Below are positions 1 to 12,400 of a stretch of 64,000 bases of DNA, piece by piece. The first letter of the stretch is position 1. Each line of letters starts with the position of its first letter. Both the position numbers and the translations under genes were made by a program. The notes beneath the pieces are model-generated. The model ran no database searches and was not told the DNA's origin. It saw nothing but the letters and a program-made list of their open reading frames with translations. The stretch is taken from contig CAJNOL010000159.1 in assembly GCA_905250125.1 (NCBI GenBank), positions 124,001 through 188,000 of the forward strand, read 5' to 3'. Origin of the DNA: Rotaria sordida (lineage: Eukaryota > Rotifera > Eurotatoria > Philodinida > Philodinidae).

Positions 1-458
1 TGATCGAGAACTTTTTTCTGATAAGCAGTACTCATGTTAATATTCGTTTAATGTGATTTGTTTCCTAACGTCTTATTGCTTTTTGCTAAAAATAAAAATG
101 TCCAAGGTGTGGCTTACTCATATCATATCCTTAGATCACCTCATAACACCAAAAAAGAACAGTTAAGCGGAAAAAAGATTAAACTTGTTGACATACCAAG
201 TTTGATACAAATCATTGTTTATTTCAGTTGATATGCAAGATTTTATCTTCGAAGTTCTTTTTGAGTAATACATGTTCAATAAGAGCGGTCATAATGAAGA
301 AATTGATTCACTTTGAATATTTCTAATTATATTCAAAAGAAACAAATAATTTTCTCATTATATATTAATCAAGTCTGTAAAAGAGAATAAAATGAGATGA
401 ATCTATTCGATTTTTTTTTCCAATTTAATTGGAATATTTATTTTTATTTTATTTATAG
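1..458. other. non-coding, probably intron of the phosphatase gene
   Basis: No coding exon could be recognised here on either strand. The first phosphatase exon starts after an acceptor at 457-458, so this stretch is probably the 3' part of an intron longer than the other introns of that gene. The alternative is that the gene is cut at its 5' side. Confidence 0.5.
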
Positions 459-1412
459 TCTTATCGACAAACACCCAATTATATTGTTACACAATATCCA
501 TTACCTCATACATGCATTGATTTTTGGCGTCTTGTCTATGATCATAATGTATCAATAATAATGTTATTGGAATCTATATTGCGTGATTCAGTAAGCGATA
601 TTGATTGGTTAATAGTTCTATATTTAATTCAAAATATTATTTAGAAAACTATTTATTATTGGCCTACAGGTATCGGACAAGTAATACCTTATGGACCATT
701 TGAAATAGTTATGATTTCACAAAAAGAAGATGATCAATTAATTGAACGAGTTTTTGATGTGAAATATATAAATAAAAATGCATTTGTATGTATTTTTCAT
801 ATAGATTATTTTCTTTATTAGTTTTAATATGTTTTAAATATTAGTCTACTACTGATCGAATAAGAACAATACGTCAATTTCAAATAAAAGATAATTTACA
901 TTTATTATTTGTTGTAAAACGGTTTTTAAAAGAAATGCGTACATTTAATGGACAAAATGTTATTCTTCAATGTTTGTAAGTTAAACTAATTTTGGTTTTT
1001 TTAAAAATCTTTTCTTCATGTTTTTTTTCAATTAACAAAATAAAATTCTATTAAGAAATGGTGCAACATGGTCTGGTTATTTTGCTGCTCTATGTAATTC
1101 CATTGATAAAATGTTAACAGAACAAATTGTTGATCCATTTAAAATTGTCCGTCTCCTTCGTTCTACTCGACCACAATTTATTGATCAAGTAAGTGTTGTT
1201 TTTTTCTTTATTATTAATTATATAAATAAAAATCTTACTGTTCATTTATTATTCAGGATCAATATGAAAATTTATTTGTATCAATCCGTGATTATGTACA
1301 ACAGTACATGACTGCAACATTAGCACAACGTCCAATTGAAAACTCTTTTTATGTAGACACATCTGGAGATTATCAATCCACTGCAACTAATCGAAATGTA
1401 CAACGATTATAA
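459..1412 (+). CDS. receptor-type protein tyrosine phosphatase, C-terminal (D2-like) domain, 5'-partial
   Basis: Five exons are visible: 459-590, 645-785, 845-975, 1056-1188 and 1257-1412 (stop TAA). They give about 230 residues in one continuous frame with GT-AG introns of 54-80 bases. The order of motifs is that of a tyrosine phosphatase domain: NYIVTQYPLPHT, DFWRLVYDH, YWP, YGPFEI, a P-loop region CLNGATWSGYF, then LRSTRPQFIDQDQYE. The CLNG start of the P-loop and the overall run resemble the second (D2) domain of R2B receptors (PTPRK/M/T type). In family members the loop is C-x5-R; here the Arg is Trp (codon 1069-1071). The WPD loop that should follow RQFQ is also absent (QIKDNLHLLF instead). 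The domain is therefore probably a pseudophosphatase with a regulatory or scaffolding role at the plasma membrane. The ectodomain, membrane segment and D1 would lie upstream of the window. Confidence 0.85.
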
Positions 1413-2630
1413 CTTTTTCTTTTTTAAATGCATTAAACATACTTTGTTTTTTTTTTTTGGTTCTTTTTTTTGGGTGTCATAGTCTTTTTTCACTACGTTA
1501 CATACACTCGGTGATATCATTTTGTGTTTTGAAATCAGAATTAAATAAAGAAAAATATAATATTTTGAAATTTTTATAACGATGACGTATCCATTGAATA
1601 TTGAGTATACATTTACAAGTTTTATGTCGAACAATTATAATAATTGTTACTAAGAAAATGTATCTGAAAGATTAGAGAAAGAAATTTTAATCATTGATAC
1701 ACAAAAACATTAAATGGTAGTAGAAGGCTGTTACCACAATCCCTGTGGATAGAGCCTATCAGGTTCGGGTGCAAAAATTCTTGAATTCGATGGGCTCTAC
1801 CTACGAGATTAATATGTAGAACACTGTTGTTGCTTATCAGAAGAAGATTATTTTATTCTATACATTTTGGAACATATCTCTTCGCCATTCTTTTACTTAG
1901 TCTTCCAGAAATGCAATAAGAAAGTAGTTAATATGTTGTTACGAGCTGTTATTCATATAGTCTATGATAATCTCTGATTAGTATCTGTCACTATCGGTAG
2001 GAGAGGAAAAATGGATCCGAATTTCCACCTTATATACTTCAACACTCCTGTTAGATCGTGTTTTACAAAAAAAAATAAGAACACATAACGTCCATGATTG
2101 GAAATCTTCTATTGTTATTTGTAAGTCATCTGAATACTCTCAAGCTGGTAACTCTTATCGAAGGTCTCGTTCATAGTAATATAAAAGATCTTGAACATAA
2201 GTAATATATAATCTAAAGATATTATACTATTGACGAACTAATTCATTTATACAATTATTTGATAGTCGAAAACAAAATACATGCACATACTATTAGTATA
2301 CCGTAATGTGAATACTGTCATAGTTGTATATCTGAACTACTTACAACAAATACGGATTCATGAATTGTTATTGTATAATAATCCCAAATGAGAAGAGAGA
2401 GAAAGAAAGCATATAATGCTCGATTGACGATCGATTTTGTACATATTAGCAATGAAATAATCATTATAACAAGCATAACATATAATATAAATTTTTCATT
2501 ACGTTCTTTATATCATCATTAATCAGACTTATTAAAAATTGGTACAATTAAATCACTATTAAGCATAATATGTAAATATTTTTCAAGGAATTATGGTAAC
2601 ATATATGTAATTCCTTTCATATAACTTTAC
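1413..2630. other. intergenic, no gene seen
   Basis: AT-rich sequence without a plausible coding exon. A slightly GC-richer patch at 1735-1800 has a short inverted pair (1750-1756 with 1793-1799) and a GGTTCGGGT stretch reminiscent of a pol III B box, but no tRNA cloverleaf could be folded from it by eye. Confidence 0.5.
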
Positions 2631-3061
2631 TAGAGATGTGTGAAGCCAAGTTTTTTTTTGGTCCCAGTATCTTTCTTTTTCCACAGGTTCTATTCATAAT
2701 ACCCGTAAATCTGGTGTAATCCCCGCTATGGCATCGACAAATCCAATCTGGTTTCGTCGAGAGAAAACCATTCAAGAGTTTATTTATATCACACTTTAAA
2801 AAATTCTTCAATACTTCTTTTTTTTTTATTTATCTAGTCGACGACAAGCACTTTTTTGAGACATATCTCTTGGATTACGTTCTGATTAGTATGATTTATA
2901 CCATAACTCGTTCAAAGACGTTGGATATTTAACTATAATCTTTAGTTCCGATTGGAACAACTTTATTTCCCGTAGTCTCGACTCCGTTTCCGGCAAGGTT
3001 TTTTTACATAGTCTCGGTACAGTTCCGGCAAATCTTTAAATTTTGATCACGCACATCTCTA
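2631..3061. repeat. MITE-like element with hAT-style terminal inverted repeats
   Basis: The left end reads TAGAGATGTGTG and the right end is the reverse complement TAGAGATGTGCG, about 430 bases apart. Ends of the form TAGAGATGTG are common in hAT transposons and their short derivatives. Inside, near 2975-3033, two imperfect copies of a GTCTCG...TTCCGGCAA unit stand in tandem. No coding sequence and no clear 8-base target duplication was found, so this is an old non-autonomous copy or a chance pair of ends. Confidence 0.4.
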
Positions 3062-3827
3062 TTCAGAATTCTTTTGCTAGTGAATAACACATTCTTCAGG
3101 CACTTCTTTATTTAAAATTTACAACGAATAAATCATAATTCAGTATCATCTATTGTTTCATTACTTCGTTCATCTTCCAAAATAATTGTAAGTGACTGAT
3201 TTAAATTGATTATTTTACTTAAATAATGAACGATTGTTTTTATTCTAGCAAACTTCTTTAGATGTTTTTCTTTATAGTTTTTCATCTTCTTTTAATTTTG
3301 ACAAATACATGTGATGTTTTTTTGCTCGAAGGAATTTATTTTACCTGACTATGTTTTTCATTCCGTTTAATGAGATCTTGAATACAAGCATCGAATATAT
3401 CACATTTCATACAATTGACCTGCAATTGTGATATCGATTTAGATTGAAGATATTTGATCATATTTTTATTGGCAGTAATAGAAATGAAAGAAAATATTAC
3501 GACCATGAAACATGATTTATATTATCAACTGGTATTGTTAACAAAACGTCAAAGCATAACATAACAACAATAATTATACATCCTTCGTTTTTAATCATTC
3601 TTTTATTATTATAAGGTTTGACATGCAATACATTGCAATATAAGGCTTAAGAAATAAGGTTAATTCAAGTTATTGTTTTGATTTCATATGAGAAACAAAA
3701 ATATGTTTACAAAATTTTTGTTGTGGTAAACCGATAGAAATTTTTTCTATACAATAAACAGAGTAGTACTTGTTGAAAAGAAAAAAATAAAAATAGTTAA
3801 GCAAACAAAGACAAAAAAAAAAACGAT
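3062..3827. other. intergenic, no gene seen
   Basis: AT-rich spacer holding the presumed 3' flank of the minus-strand SPMIP1-like gene. Nothing else could be recognised. Confidence 0.4.
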
Positions 3828-4367
3828 TTATTCAAAAACACCATTACGACGATAAAATGATTCTTCAACAATTTTTCCTCGAGCATATGTAGGTGCTTTA
3901 AATTGTTGACCAGTTTCACCTAATTTCCATCCATATTCCATTGTATTTGATACAGGATATTGAAATTTATGTTCAGGTTGAACTTGTTTACGTAAATTTA
4001 AATATTTATAACGACCTTTTTCTTCTTTTGAAAAACCATCAAATAAAACATCTTTATATTCTTTTGTAACCGGATACATTTCTTTTAATGCATTTGGATT
4101 GTGTTCTATATCAAGTTTTTTTGCTAATTCATCTAATGTATCATTTGGATCATAACGTGGTTTAGGTCGTGGAGGAAAAACAATTGTCGGTAAAGAACGA
4201 CCAATTGGTTTCGCTGTAGCTTGTGTATAAAATGCACGCTTAAACCATTCATCATCATTTGGATTTGGTTTAAATGTTTGATGCCAAGAGACACGAGTCA
4301 TTGCTTCTTTTTCAATTAATTCTTTCCACGCATTCTGTGTGCGTGTATCAAACGCCATACGTGTCAT
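3828..4367 (-). CDS. SPMIP1: sperm microtubule inner protein 1 homologue (ATP6V1FNB-like)
   Basis: Single exon of 179 residues starting MTRMAFDTRTQNAWKELIEK. A second Met at 4358 is an equally possible start. The open frame runs further upstream, but that extension is a hydrophobic low-complexity translation of AT-rich DNA and was left out. The C-terminal half carries the run EMYPV...GRYKYLNLRK...QYPVSN...YGWKLG...ESFYRRNGVF. This matches, as I recall it, the conserved half of vertebrate SPMIP1/ATP6V1FNB (EMYPV, GRYRYLNTRK, YGWQLG, ESFFRKNGAF). The family binds inside the doublet microtubules of sperm axonemes. There is no signal peptide or membrane segment, consistent with an axonemal protein. 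If the organism is a male-less bdelloid, the protein would have to serve somatic cilia. Identification rests on motif memory, not a search. Confidence 0.75.
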   Translation of the reverse strand: MTRMAFDTRTQNAWKELIEKEAMTRVSWHQTFKPNPNDDEWFKRAFYTQATAKPIGRSLPTIVFPPRPKPRYDPNDTLDELAKKLDIEHNPNALKEMYPVTKEYKDVLFDGFSKEEKGRYKYLNLRKQVQPEHKFQYPVSNTMEYGWKLGETGQQFKAPTYARGKIVEESFYRRNGVFE

Positions 4368-6990
4368 GATTAGAGTTTTTATAAAGTTTTTAGAATAGAT
4401 AAGTGTGTCTAGAAAAAAAAAAATATATATATACATATATAAAGCAAAAGACAAAAAAAAAGGTATCCGTTACTACTACAAAAAAAAGAAAAACGTTTTA
4501 TGTGTTTTCATTTCATTTTTATTTGAAAGCGAATGAAAGAAAGAGTGAAGAGATTGACACAACAGAACAATCTACCATGACAACGAAGAATGACGCGGCA
4601 TAGTTTACTCTAAAGAAGGACGCAACAATAACCGATAGAAAAAGAAAGAAAGAAAGAAAAAGGAAACCAATTGATGTTGTCTACCTTTACGTACCACAAA
4701 AAAAATGGTTACAACAAAGTCACGAGAAGAGAACGAAAAAATTCTCACCAAGAACAAGAATGAACATCTTTCTGTTGTTTTTCTTCTACTCGTACAATTA
4801 CATGCATAATGTAACATATATGATCAACGACTATTGATTTACAAGACCATTTTTAAAAGTTGTGTTTCATTGAAAAAAAAACTCCACTGTTATTCTTAAA
4901 ATAAGGAGAGCTAGGCATTGATTGCTTGTGTTTCTTTTTTTTTTTTTTGGTTAAATTGTTCATTGAAGTGTTATAATCAAATCAATATTATTCTTTTGTT
5001 GATTAGCATGAATATGAAAAAATTTTTTTTTTATTATCTAGTCATTGATTGCATTTGATAACATCCAATGCAAACAATCAGCTGATGATTGAATGTAATC
5101 GGAAAGAATCTTTACATTCTTATAAAAGACAAAATCAGTGAAGATGTATATAAAATATTTTCACTCATATTGACAAGATAATGAATTTTCTCCTACTCAT
5201 GATTATATCAAGCGAATAGTTATTTTGAAAAATACTTCGATAACTATTAGAAGACAAATTGATTTCACAATGATATTTATTTGATAAGTATGAACAGAGA
5301 TGGCCCAACCCGTAGGGTGACACCCAGTTCGTCCTTTATGCTTAATCCAAAAGCTTCAGTAGCAATTAACTTTGACCAATACCTACTGATGATATTCTTT
5401 AGTGATTGTATCATCATATATCGTACGACACTCGAGTATGTTTTCCACTTTGGTTTAGTAGTGTAACCAAGGATGTTCTAGACCGAACGCTGTTCTACCA
5501 ACAGAAGAAATAAAAATGAAATAATTAACATTATTGACAATATATTGCATGAGTTTCTCTCGAGATCGTCGGAATTTGTCCTGTCATTCACGATCTCCTG
5601 GTTATGCTATTACTTTGTTTACTCTTATCTATTGTATGATGTTCACTTTGTATCATTCTGTAGTATATGTCGTACAATCTTTTTGTTCATATTGCCATTG
5701 ATCATACGAATTCTGTAATCTTTCATATGTATCGGATGATACCGAGCATATTTATTATATTGATTCTATAATGATCACTCTATAATAGAAAGACGGTCGA
5801 ACTGTGAGAAAACACTATTATTCAAAAAATTGTAGTAGATTGTAATACTGTCTAATTCTTGATTCTGTAGTTTAATTACAAACAAATAATTCTTTATCAT
5901 ATCAAAGTATTATTTTTTAACTAATCTTCTTCGTTAATCATAATTTAGCAACGAAGCGGAAGGATCCTTGACAAAAAAATCTTTACACCCTTCGAAAAAA
6001 TCGCGATCCCTGTAAATGTTGTCTGCCTCTGACCAGTTCTGTGTATACAGTCTATTTTGATCTGGTGTCAATATCAAAACAGAAACAAAAATCTTCAGAT
6101 ATAGTCATCTGTAAATATTTTTTCTTTGCATTATATACAATTCATTCAAGAATAAAAATATTTCTTTAGTTTAGATTTTTTAAATTTTAAAAATTTGCTT
6201 TTAAAACAAACGTAAAATATTTTATTTAGTTTTCAGATGAATTTATTCACATGTTTAAATAAACTTGAGTTTGATCTTTCGTAAAAAAAATTATTTGATT
6301 GTCAATTTAATTACATCATAATAATATTCGTTCTCATAGTGAACACGTTGTTCACACCTATTTAAAAATGAAGTACATCAAAGTTATTACATCGTTTTTT
6401 TTTGTCGAAACTATTTGATATTCATCATTATTCCTTCTCTCAGCTTCATCACTTTCAGGTTTATTCAACAATACGAAGAAGAAAAAAAAAAAGCTGTCAC
6501 ATATTCATACTGAACATATTTATGCTATTGTTGATAAGTTTGAGACATTATTGCAGCTGCTCTTTCTGATTGCATCATCATAACAACGAAATAGTGTTGC
6601 TCTTGTTTTTTATTTTAATTGTTATCCTTTCATATACATAACTGCATTCTTAATATTTGCTCATTTAAATATTATCTTTTTTTCCATGCTATTTTCTCTA
6701 GGTCAAGAGTGACACATTTCAATTTCACTATATCGCCTGGGACTTCCGTCAAACAGTTCGAAACACTTGACTAGCACCGGCGACTATATATATTTTTTGA
6801 AATTTATGTATGTAATAACACCCGGACACGTGGTACTTCGCATATTATAGACATTGCTCATTTGATTGCATAATTAATTTACGGAAGAAAGAGAAGATTG
6901 AATAGACAGACATGAGAAAATAGAGAGGGGAAGAGAGAGAGCGAGAGAGAGAAAGCGAAAAAAAATTATACAAAGAGAGAAGTGTCAATC
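4368..6990. other. intergenic, no gene seen
   Basis: A/T-rich sequence with poly-A and poly-T tracts. Short open frames on both strands look like translated low complexity. A slightly GC-richer patch near 5288-5340 starts with GAACAGAGATGG, similar to hAT ends, but no partner end was found. A GA-rich tract lies at 6898-6965, just before the inferred leader exon of the next gene. Confidence 0.45.
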
Positions 6991-7675
6991 TCAATTAGAT
7001 AGTTGAGTCGCACTATTCAGTGATATCGACACATCATCATACGCTCAATTTGATCGACACGCCTTCTGCGTTGTAAAGAAGCAACAAAAAGTAAGTCGAT
7101 TTGGTATATTGATATATTTTCTTTGATAAAATTATGGATGATTTTGTCTCTAAACTAGTTTTAGTTCTCTTAAATCATCAGTACATTTTATATATATTAT
7201 TACGTAAGTTCAATGTTTGTATGTTAAACGGTTTTTTTTTCACAATTGGTTTACTTTATGTTATTTGGACAACAAGTTATCTCTTGTGTATTTTTACAGA
7301 CTCTGTTCTATATGTTAGTATCCAAATATTCCAATAGTTTATCTAGCGTGAGGACCGAAGGATTGATGCCTCTTCGAAAATCGAGTGGGTCCTTCCGGAG
7401 TTTTAAATCACTTCATCGGAAGAGAAAATCTGAATAAAAAGACTGGAATATTCTATCAAGTTCATTGAATGTTGTTAGTCAAGTTGATTTTCTACTGATT
7501 AAAGTTAATCTTAGATAACGTTAACTGATACTTTTTTCAAATTGAGTTAGTGTATTGAAAGAGAATATATCTTTTATTTATCAGATTACAAAGTACTTTT
7601 CTTTATTTAATGTCTCGAAACAGAATATTGATTTATTTGAGTAGTATTGTTTTGTTTTCCTTTTTTCTTATTCAG
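6991..7675 (+). other. putative 5' leader exon and intron of the small Cys/His gene
   Basis: A strong donor (AAAAA|GTAAGT) lies at 7090/7091 and an acceptor (TTATTCAG) ends at 7675, eleven bases before the start codon of the downstream gene. I infer a non-coding first exon ending at 7090 and a 585-base leader intron. The transcription start is not determined. Open frames inside the intron look random. Confidence 0.45.
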
Positions 7676-7686
7676 ATAATATTTTA

Positions 7687-8034
7687 ATGGCACAATCTCA
7701 AGGTTACAAACGTTTTCGTTCATCGATTAATACTGTTTATTATGGTACGAGTACTCCACAAACATCAAACAATAAAATATTTCCTCGTGCTTCAACTCCA
7801 AATCCTCGTTCAATAGATCCAATTGAACAACAAACAATTCCTGTTGTATCTTCTCCACGTTCAAAAATGACTGTTCATCATAAAATTCATAAAAAACGCC
7901 GACAACATCGTCCAAATAATCAACAATATCAAATTCATATTGATCATATTGTTTTAATTCAGCAACAAAAAAAACCTTGTTCACATTGTCATTGTAAAAA
8001 AACAAAAGCTCAACGAATCATTGGCATTCTTTAG
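7687..8034 (+). CDS. small basic protein with a C-terminal Cys/His cluster, function unknown
   Basis: 115 residues, starting MAQSQGYKRFRSS. The protein is basic and rich in Ser, Pro, Gln and Asn, with Ser-Pro/Thr-Pro sites (TSTPQTS, ASTPNP, SSPRSK), an RSIDPIEQQ segment, a basic stretch HKKRRQHR and near the end PCSHCHCKKTK. That cluster of three Cys and one His could bind a metal but fits no finger I know. Codon use (CGT, TCA, GGT, CAA) is like that of the neighbouring real genes. No signal peptide or membrane segment is visible. The start is chosen as the first ATG after the inferred leader acceptor. I do not recognise a family. Confidence 0.6.
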   Translation: MAQSQGYKRFRSSINTVYYGTSTPQTSNNKIFPRASTPNPRSIDPIEQQTIPVVSSPRSKMTVHHKIHKKRRQHRPNNQQYQIHIDHIVLIQQQKKPCSHCHCKKTKAQRIIGIL

Positions 8035-8123
8035 ACATGTATAATTCACATATATATATTTTTTTTCTAAAACAAATTAGAATTTGTTTGTTATCATCTT
8101 ATTTTTTTTTTCTTTTAATTTTC

Positions 8124-8129
8124 AATAAA
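8124..8129 (+). promoter_or_regulatory. polyadenylation signal AATAAA
   Basis: A canonical AATAAA lies 90 bases after the stop codon of the small Cys/His gene, on the same strand and in AT-rich flanking sequence. Confidence 0.5.
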
Positions 8130-8310
8130 TGAAATCGAAAAGATATTTGCTATGTTCAAGTTACTGCCAATGATCTCGATCGAACAGGAATAACAATTAG
8201 ACATGCACTGAGTCCGAATTTTAGCTCGGTATTCGAAAACTATCCAACTAGTTCAGACAGTGTCGGATATTGACCCAAGTATTTCTTGACGTATATTGTG
8301 GTGGACAATA

Positions 8311-8994
8311 GTTTAGAGTAGTTGTATTTTTAAGCTTTCTTCTCGATGGTAATAGCTAGTCAGAATCTGAAAAAAAAACATTTGTGTAGCAAAAAGCATT
8401 CTCTATTAAGATTGGTAGACTCGAAGACTTCAACAAAGCTGCTTGAGTGAAGGTCTGTAGACACTCATGACTTCCAAAGCCTGTTTTCTGGTTTCCTTTC
8501 GAAGCTTTTGGGAAAAAAATTCTATTTGATAGAGCAAATGATTCTGAGCAAAATGATACGCCTTCGATCCCTCCATGACCTTCCTTCATTGAACTGCATT
8601 GAATATACAAAAGGTTCAAGAGGCATTTTTCTCCTTTTTTTACTGCAAATTTCAACGTTTTTGTCATATTTGACGCTTTGTGGCTTTCTGTAAATTGAAT
8701 GCAGTTCGATGAAGGACTGTCATCGAGAGGTCAAAGACATGTCGTTTTGTTCAGAATCATTCGCTCTATTAAATAAAATCTTTTCCCAAAACCTTTGAAT
8801 AGAAGCCAGAAAGTTGGCTTTTTTTGGGGAGAGGGATCTTGATTTTCTGCAGACTCTCACTCAAGCAGTTTTGCTGAAGTCTTCGGACCTTCTAACCCTA
8901 ATAGAGAATTCTTCCAAGCATACAAGTATGTTTTTTAGATTCCTGCTAGCGATTATCATTGAGAAGAAAACTCAAAAATACAACTGTTGTAAAC
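8311..8994. repeat. foldback element 1, long imperfect hairpin
   Basis: The arm at 8311-8604 is the imperfect reverse complement of 8694-8994, around a loop of about 90 bases. Matching landmarks include GTTTAGAG...TACAAC at the outer ends, CTCTATTAAG/CTAATAGAG, the CACTCAAGCAG pair, CAGAATCAT, and GAACTGCATTGAAT against ATTGAATGCAGTTC at the inner ends. Both arms have drifted with small indels. No transposase is encoded. This is probably a foldback-type non-autonomous element, or a very old inverted duplication. Confidence 0.75.
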
Positions 8995-9492
8995 TTAGGA
9001 CTATCACTATATGAGTAATTATGAAAGCATCCTAAGGTTCGATTAACTTCAGGTTCGAGTATGTCTTAACATTGTTGACTTTTTTTAGTATATTTGCAGA
9101 CTTCCGGTTTTTGGATCTGTTATTTCAATGCGTGCATCTCTACCACTGTTAAGCTTGAAGCTTTCTCGTTTGGTTTATTTCTACTTCCTGTTTTATTAAT
9201 TGACTGTAAATGATCACAATCTGAACGCTCGAGTTTGGTGCATGCCAAGCAAGAAAAACGAAGTAAACAAAAAAAAAAGAAATTTAAATGGTAATTCATA
9301 TTTTGCTCTATGCTCCTTATATTTTTGATCAGCAATTTAAAAAAAACAGTGAATGACATAGAAAGGAATTATAACAACCAGATAAGGCACCGGTCACATG
9401 AAGCAACAAATATTATCGAAATAGAATAGTTTATAATGTATATAGATAAATAAACACAAATATCAGCAAACGAAAAGAAAAACGAAAACCTG

Positions 9493-12400
9493 TTAGACAT
9501 AATGAGTTCTTGAGGAATTCATATTATCTTGAAAGAGCCAATAGAGACTAACTAGACTTTCATGTGATGGATTTCTTGCTGATAATGATAAATTTACAGA
9601 TGGTTGCATTGAATTTGTTCGGGATGAAGTTGGCATTTGTGATGGTGATTGTGATGATGCCGATATCGTGGTTCGTGGATGAATTCGTCGTCGTTGACGA
9701 CGGGAGCCAGAAAAACGATTACCATTTCGAATACAATTTATGGTAGTAGGTCCCGTGGTAGTTGGAGTTGAGGCTTGCTGCCGAACACTACATTCTAATA
9801 AACTATTAGTCAATTGACAGAGTCTATCTACTTTGATATCCAGACTGTCTACCTATAAAAAAAACCAACATATTAAAATTAGATTGTTGAGAATAAATTC
9901 AAAGGAATTAGATTTTTTCTTAATTTGTAAAATGAATGATTTGCTTTTGCTTGGAATTCAAATATAAACGAACTTTGAATAAAGAATTTAGCTAAGTATG
10001 ATAATATTTTTTTATTATTATTAGTTTATTTCTTTGAAATACGAAATGTGTTCAATTCGTATTAAATTAGATGTCAGAAAAAACAGTTCTTATTCTACAA
10101 GCAAATTATTTTTGTATTACTATTGAGCTATTCACTCAATTTAATCTAAGATTAGATGAAATTTTCTTAATCAAACTGTCAGTTTCAAAATATTTAAAAT
10201 GATAACAGAAACAAAAAGTTCGACTTCAATTTTAATTTTTATTCTGAAATAAATCTCTATTTAGCTTAGAAATGTTGCTAAAATGATTAAATCTTATTAT
10301 TATTTTAAACTAGATTTTTCATAAACTTATTCTATAGAAGTTCAGACATGACTTCCAGGAAATGATTTGTTTTTGTATTCATTTTGTGAGATTTTATGTA
10401 TGACAAATAGTAATCCACTTAAAAACAAATCATGTAATTCTACTGTAAATTGTAGGTGACATATAAAGAGAAAGAAAATCCCTACTTTCCAGCTACTTTA
10501 CGGTATGTCGTGCTGCTTAATGGCAGATTCATTAGCCTGATATCTTCCATACAACTATGGCTAGCTGTACCTCTTGACAAAAGGTCGGTTTGACACAGTG
10601 TTCTTGCGTTCTCCATATACGTTAACTAATCCCAAGAGCAGGTGTATGTCACAACGAAGTCAGCATGCTATCGGATAGGGAATGTCAGACAAACAGCTGT
10701 TAGTGATTAGTCTGAGATCAATCTATGGCTGATGGGGTACTGAGGTTTTCACATCATACATTGGAGATAGGCGTCAAACAATGTAGCCACTCAGTCATGG
10801 TGATTCAAGAAAGTTCTTTTCATATAAATTTTGATACATTTGAATATTTGAATATTTTTTGTACTTTTACGTTTGCTATAAGGTTTATATATGGTAATAT
10901 TTTATTAATAAGAAAAAAAAACGATTAATCTTAATCCGACAAAAAGAATCAAATGAAATTATAATATAAAATCAATTTATTATTCTGTTTTCATTCATAT
11001 ATCGAGATTTATTAGTATAATTTAAAATGAAATGGATGTAAGGAAATAGTCGTATCTTCTTGATTGCGAGCATTTTTCCTTAATTAGAGGAAGAGAAAAA
11101 AATGTGTCTGTAAAGTGGAATCAGGGGAAAGAGAGAAAAAAAAGATTTCCACATTATGGAAACAAGCGAAAATATATATATTAAGATGATCAGTATAGAT
11201 AGTTCAATTTAACAGAAATTAATTCAACATTTTCTAATATTATTGAATAAATTAGTAATATAAATTGAAAATGCTTTATTTCCTCGCTCATTTTAAATTT
11301 CATTTGATTTCATTGAGATGTGACCAAAAACTTAAGCAGAATCGACAATGATTCGAGTTAAAAAAAACAACAATCTCAATAATACTCGGCACGTCCTAGT
11401 AGAGCCATATCAATGGGAAAATGAAAACATTTTGGTTTAGGCAAAGCAGGATTATCTAGATGGTCTTTTGAATCTTAATAATTATCAAAATAGATTGCGC
11501 TTTTTTTTTCCTATCAATATATCAAAGGTAAGAGTTCTTTTAAGGGCATTTTTGTCTCTCTCTTTCGCAGTGTTTTATCCAGATTTTTTTCTTTCGAAGG
11601 AACGATTTAAAACGTCGAGAGGACGAATATCTATTTTAAGAAGCAAAAACATATAATACATGCTATAATAACCACAAACTGTGTAAGGATGAATTCGATT
11701 TTCGAAGAGGTGCCGTGTCTCGGCTCTCAAAGTGAATAAAACACTGGTACTCTTGATCCAGCTTTGTGGATATTTTTTGTGAACTGGCGAACAAAAAGTA
11801 TCTGCAATCAAGATATCATCGATATAGTTTTCAAAAGAAATGTTACCTGTCTTTCAATTTTACATATTCTCGATGCTAGACTTGGACCTGATTCATAACT
11901 ATCAACTGATTTTGATATACCCAATACTTTATCCAATCTAAAATAGACATAATATTTATATAAAATAATTTTTCTATTCAATAAATTTTACCTAGCTTGA
12001 AGATATTTCATTCTAGCAAGCATATCAACATTGCCTGTTGAATATTGTTCAATAACATCAGTCACATCATATGGACGTAAAGCTTCACGAAATTTTCGTC
12101 TTGCTACAAAATATTTAACTTTTCGTATAAATCGAATTGCATGTCGATGTATTGATTTTAATGATTGAACATCATTTGCATAATATTGACGATCGTCTTC
12201 ATTATCTATTTTATTTATAAAACAAAATTAAAAAGTGTTGTTTTTTTTTGATTTTCTTCAATTTAAAAAACTGATTTACCAGATGATGAACCTTCTTGTG
12301 GATTGTTCATGGATACTGATGGTGTACTACTAACTGTTTCTGAAAGTGTATCAATACAAGAACGCATTGCTGCTACTGTTGAATTTGGTAAAGGTTTTAT

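Noticed and set aside
1735-1805. Possible tRNA or SINE head with a GGTTCGGGT box
   Set aside because: No A box at the right distance and no cloverleaf; the inverted pair is only 7 bases.
3828-4454. Longer form of the SPMIP1-like frame with a 29-residue hydrophobic extension
   Set aside because: The extension is translated (TA)n and poly-A sequence. The family start lies near the MTRMAFD residues.
7727-8005. 92-codon open frame on the minus strand across the small Cys/His gene
   Set aside because: It is the antisense shadow of the plus-strand gene, rich in Phe, Tyr and Asp because the sense codons are A/T-rich.
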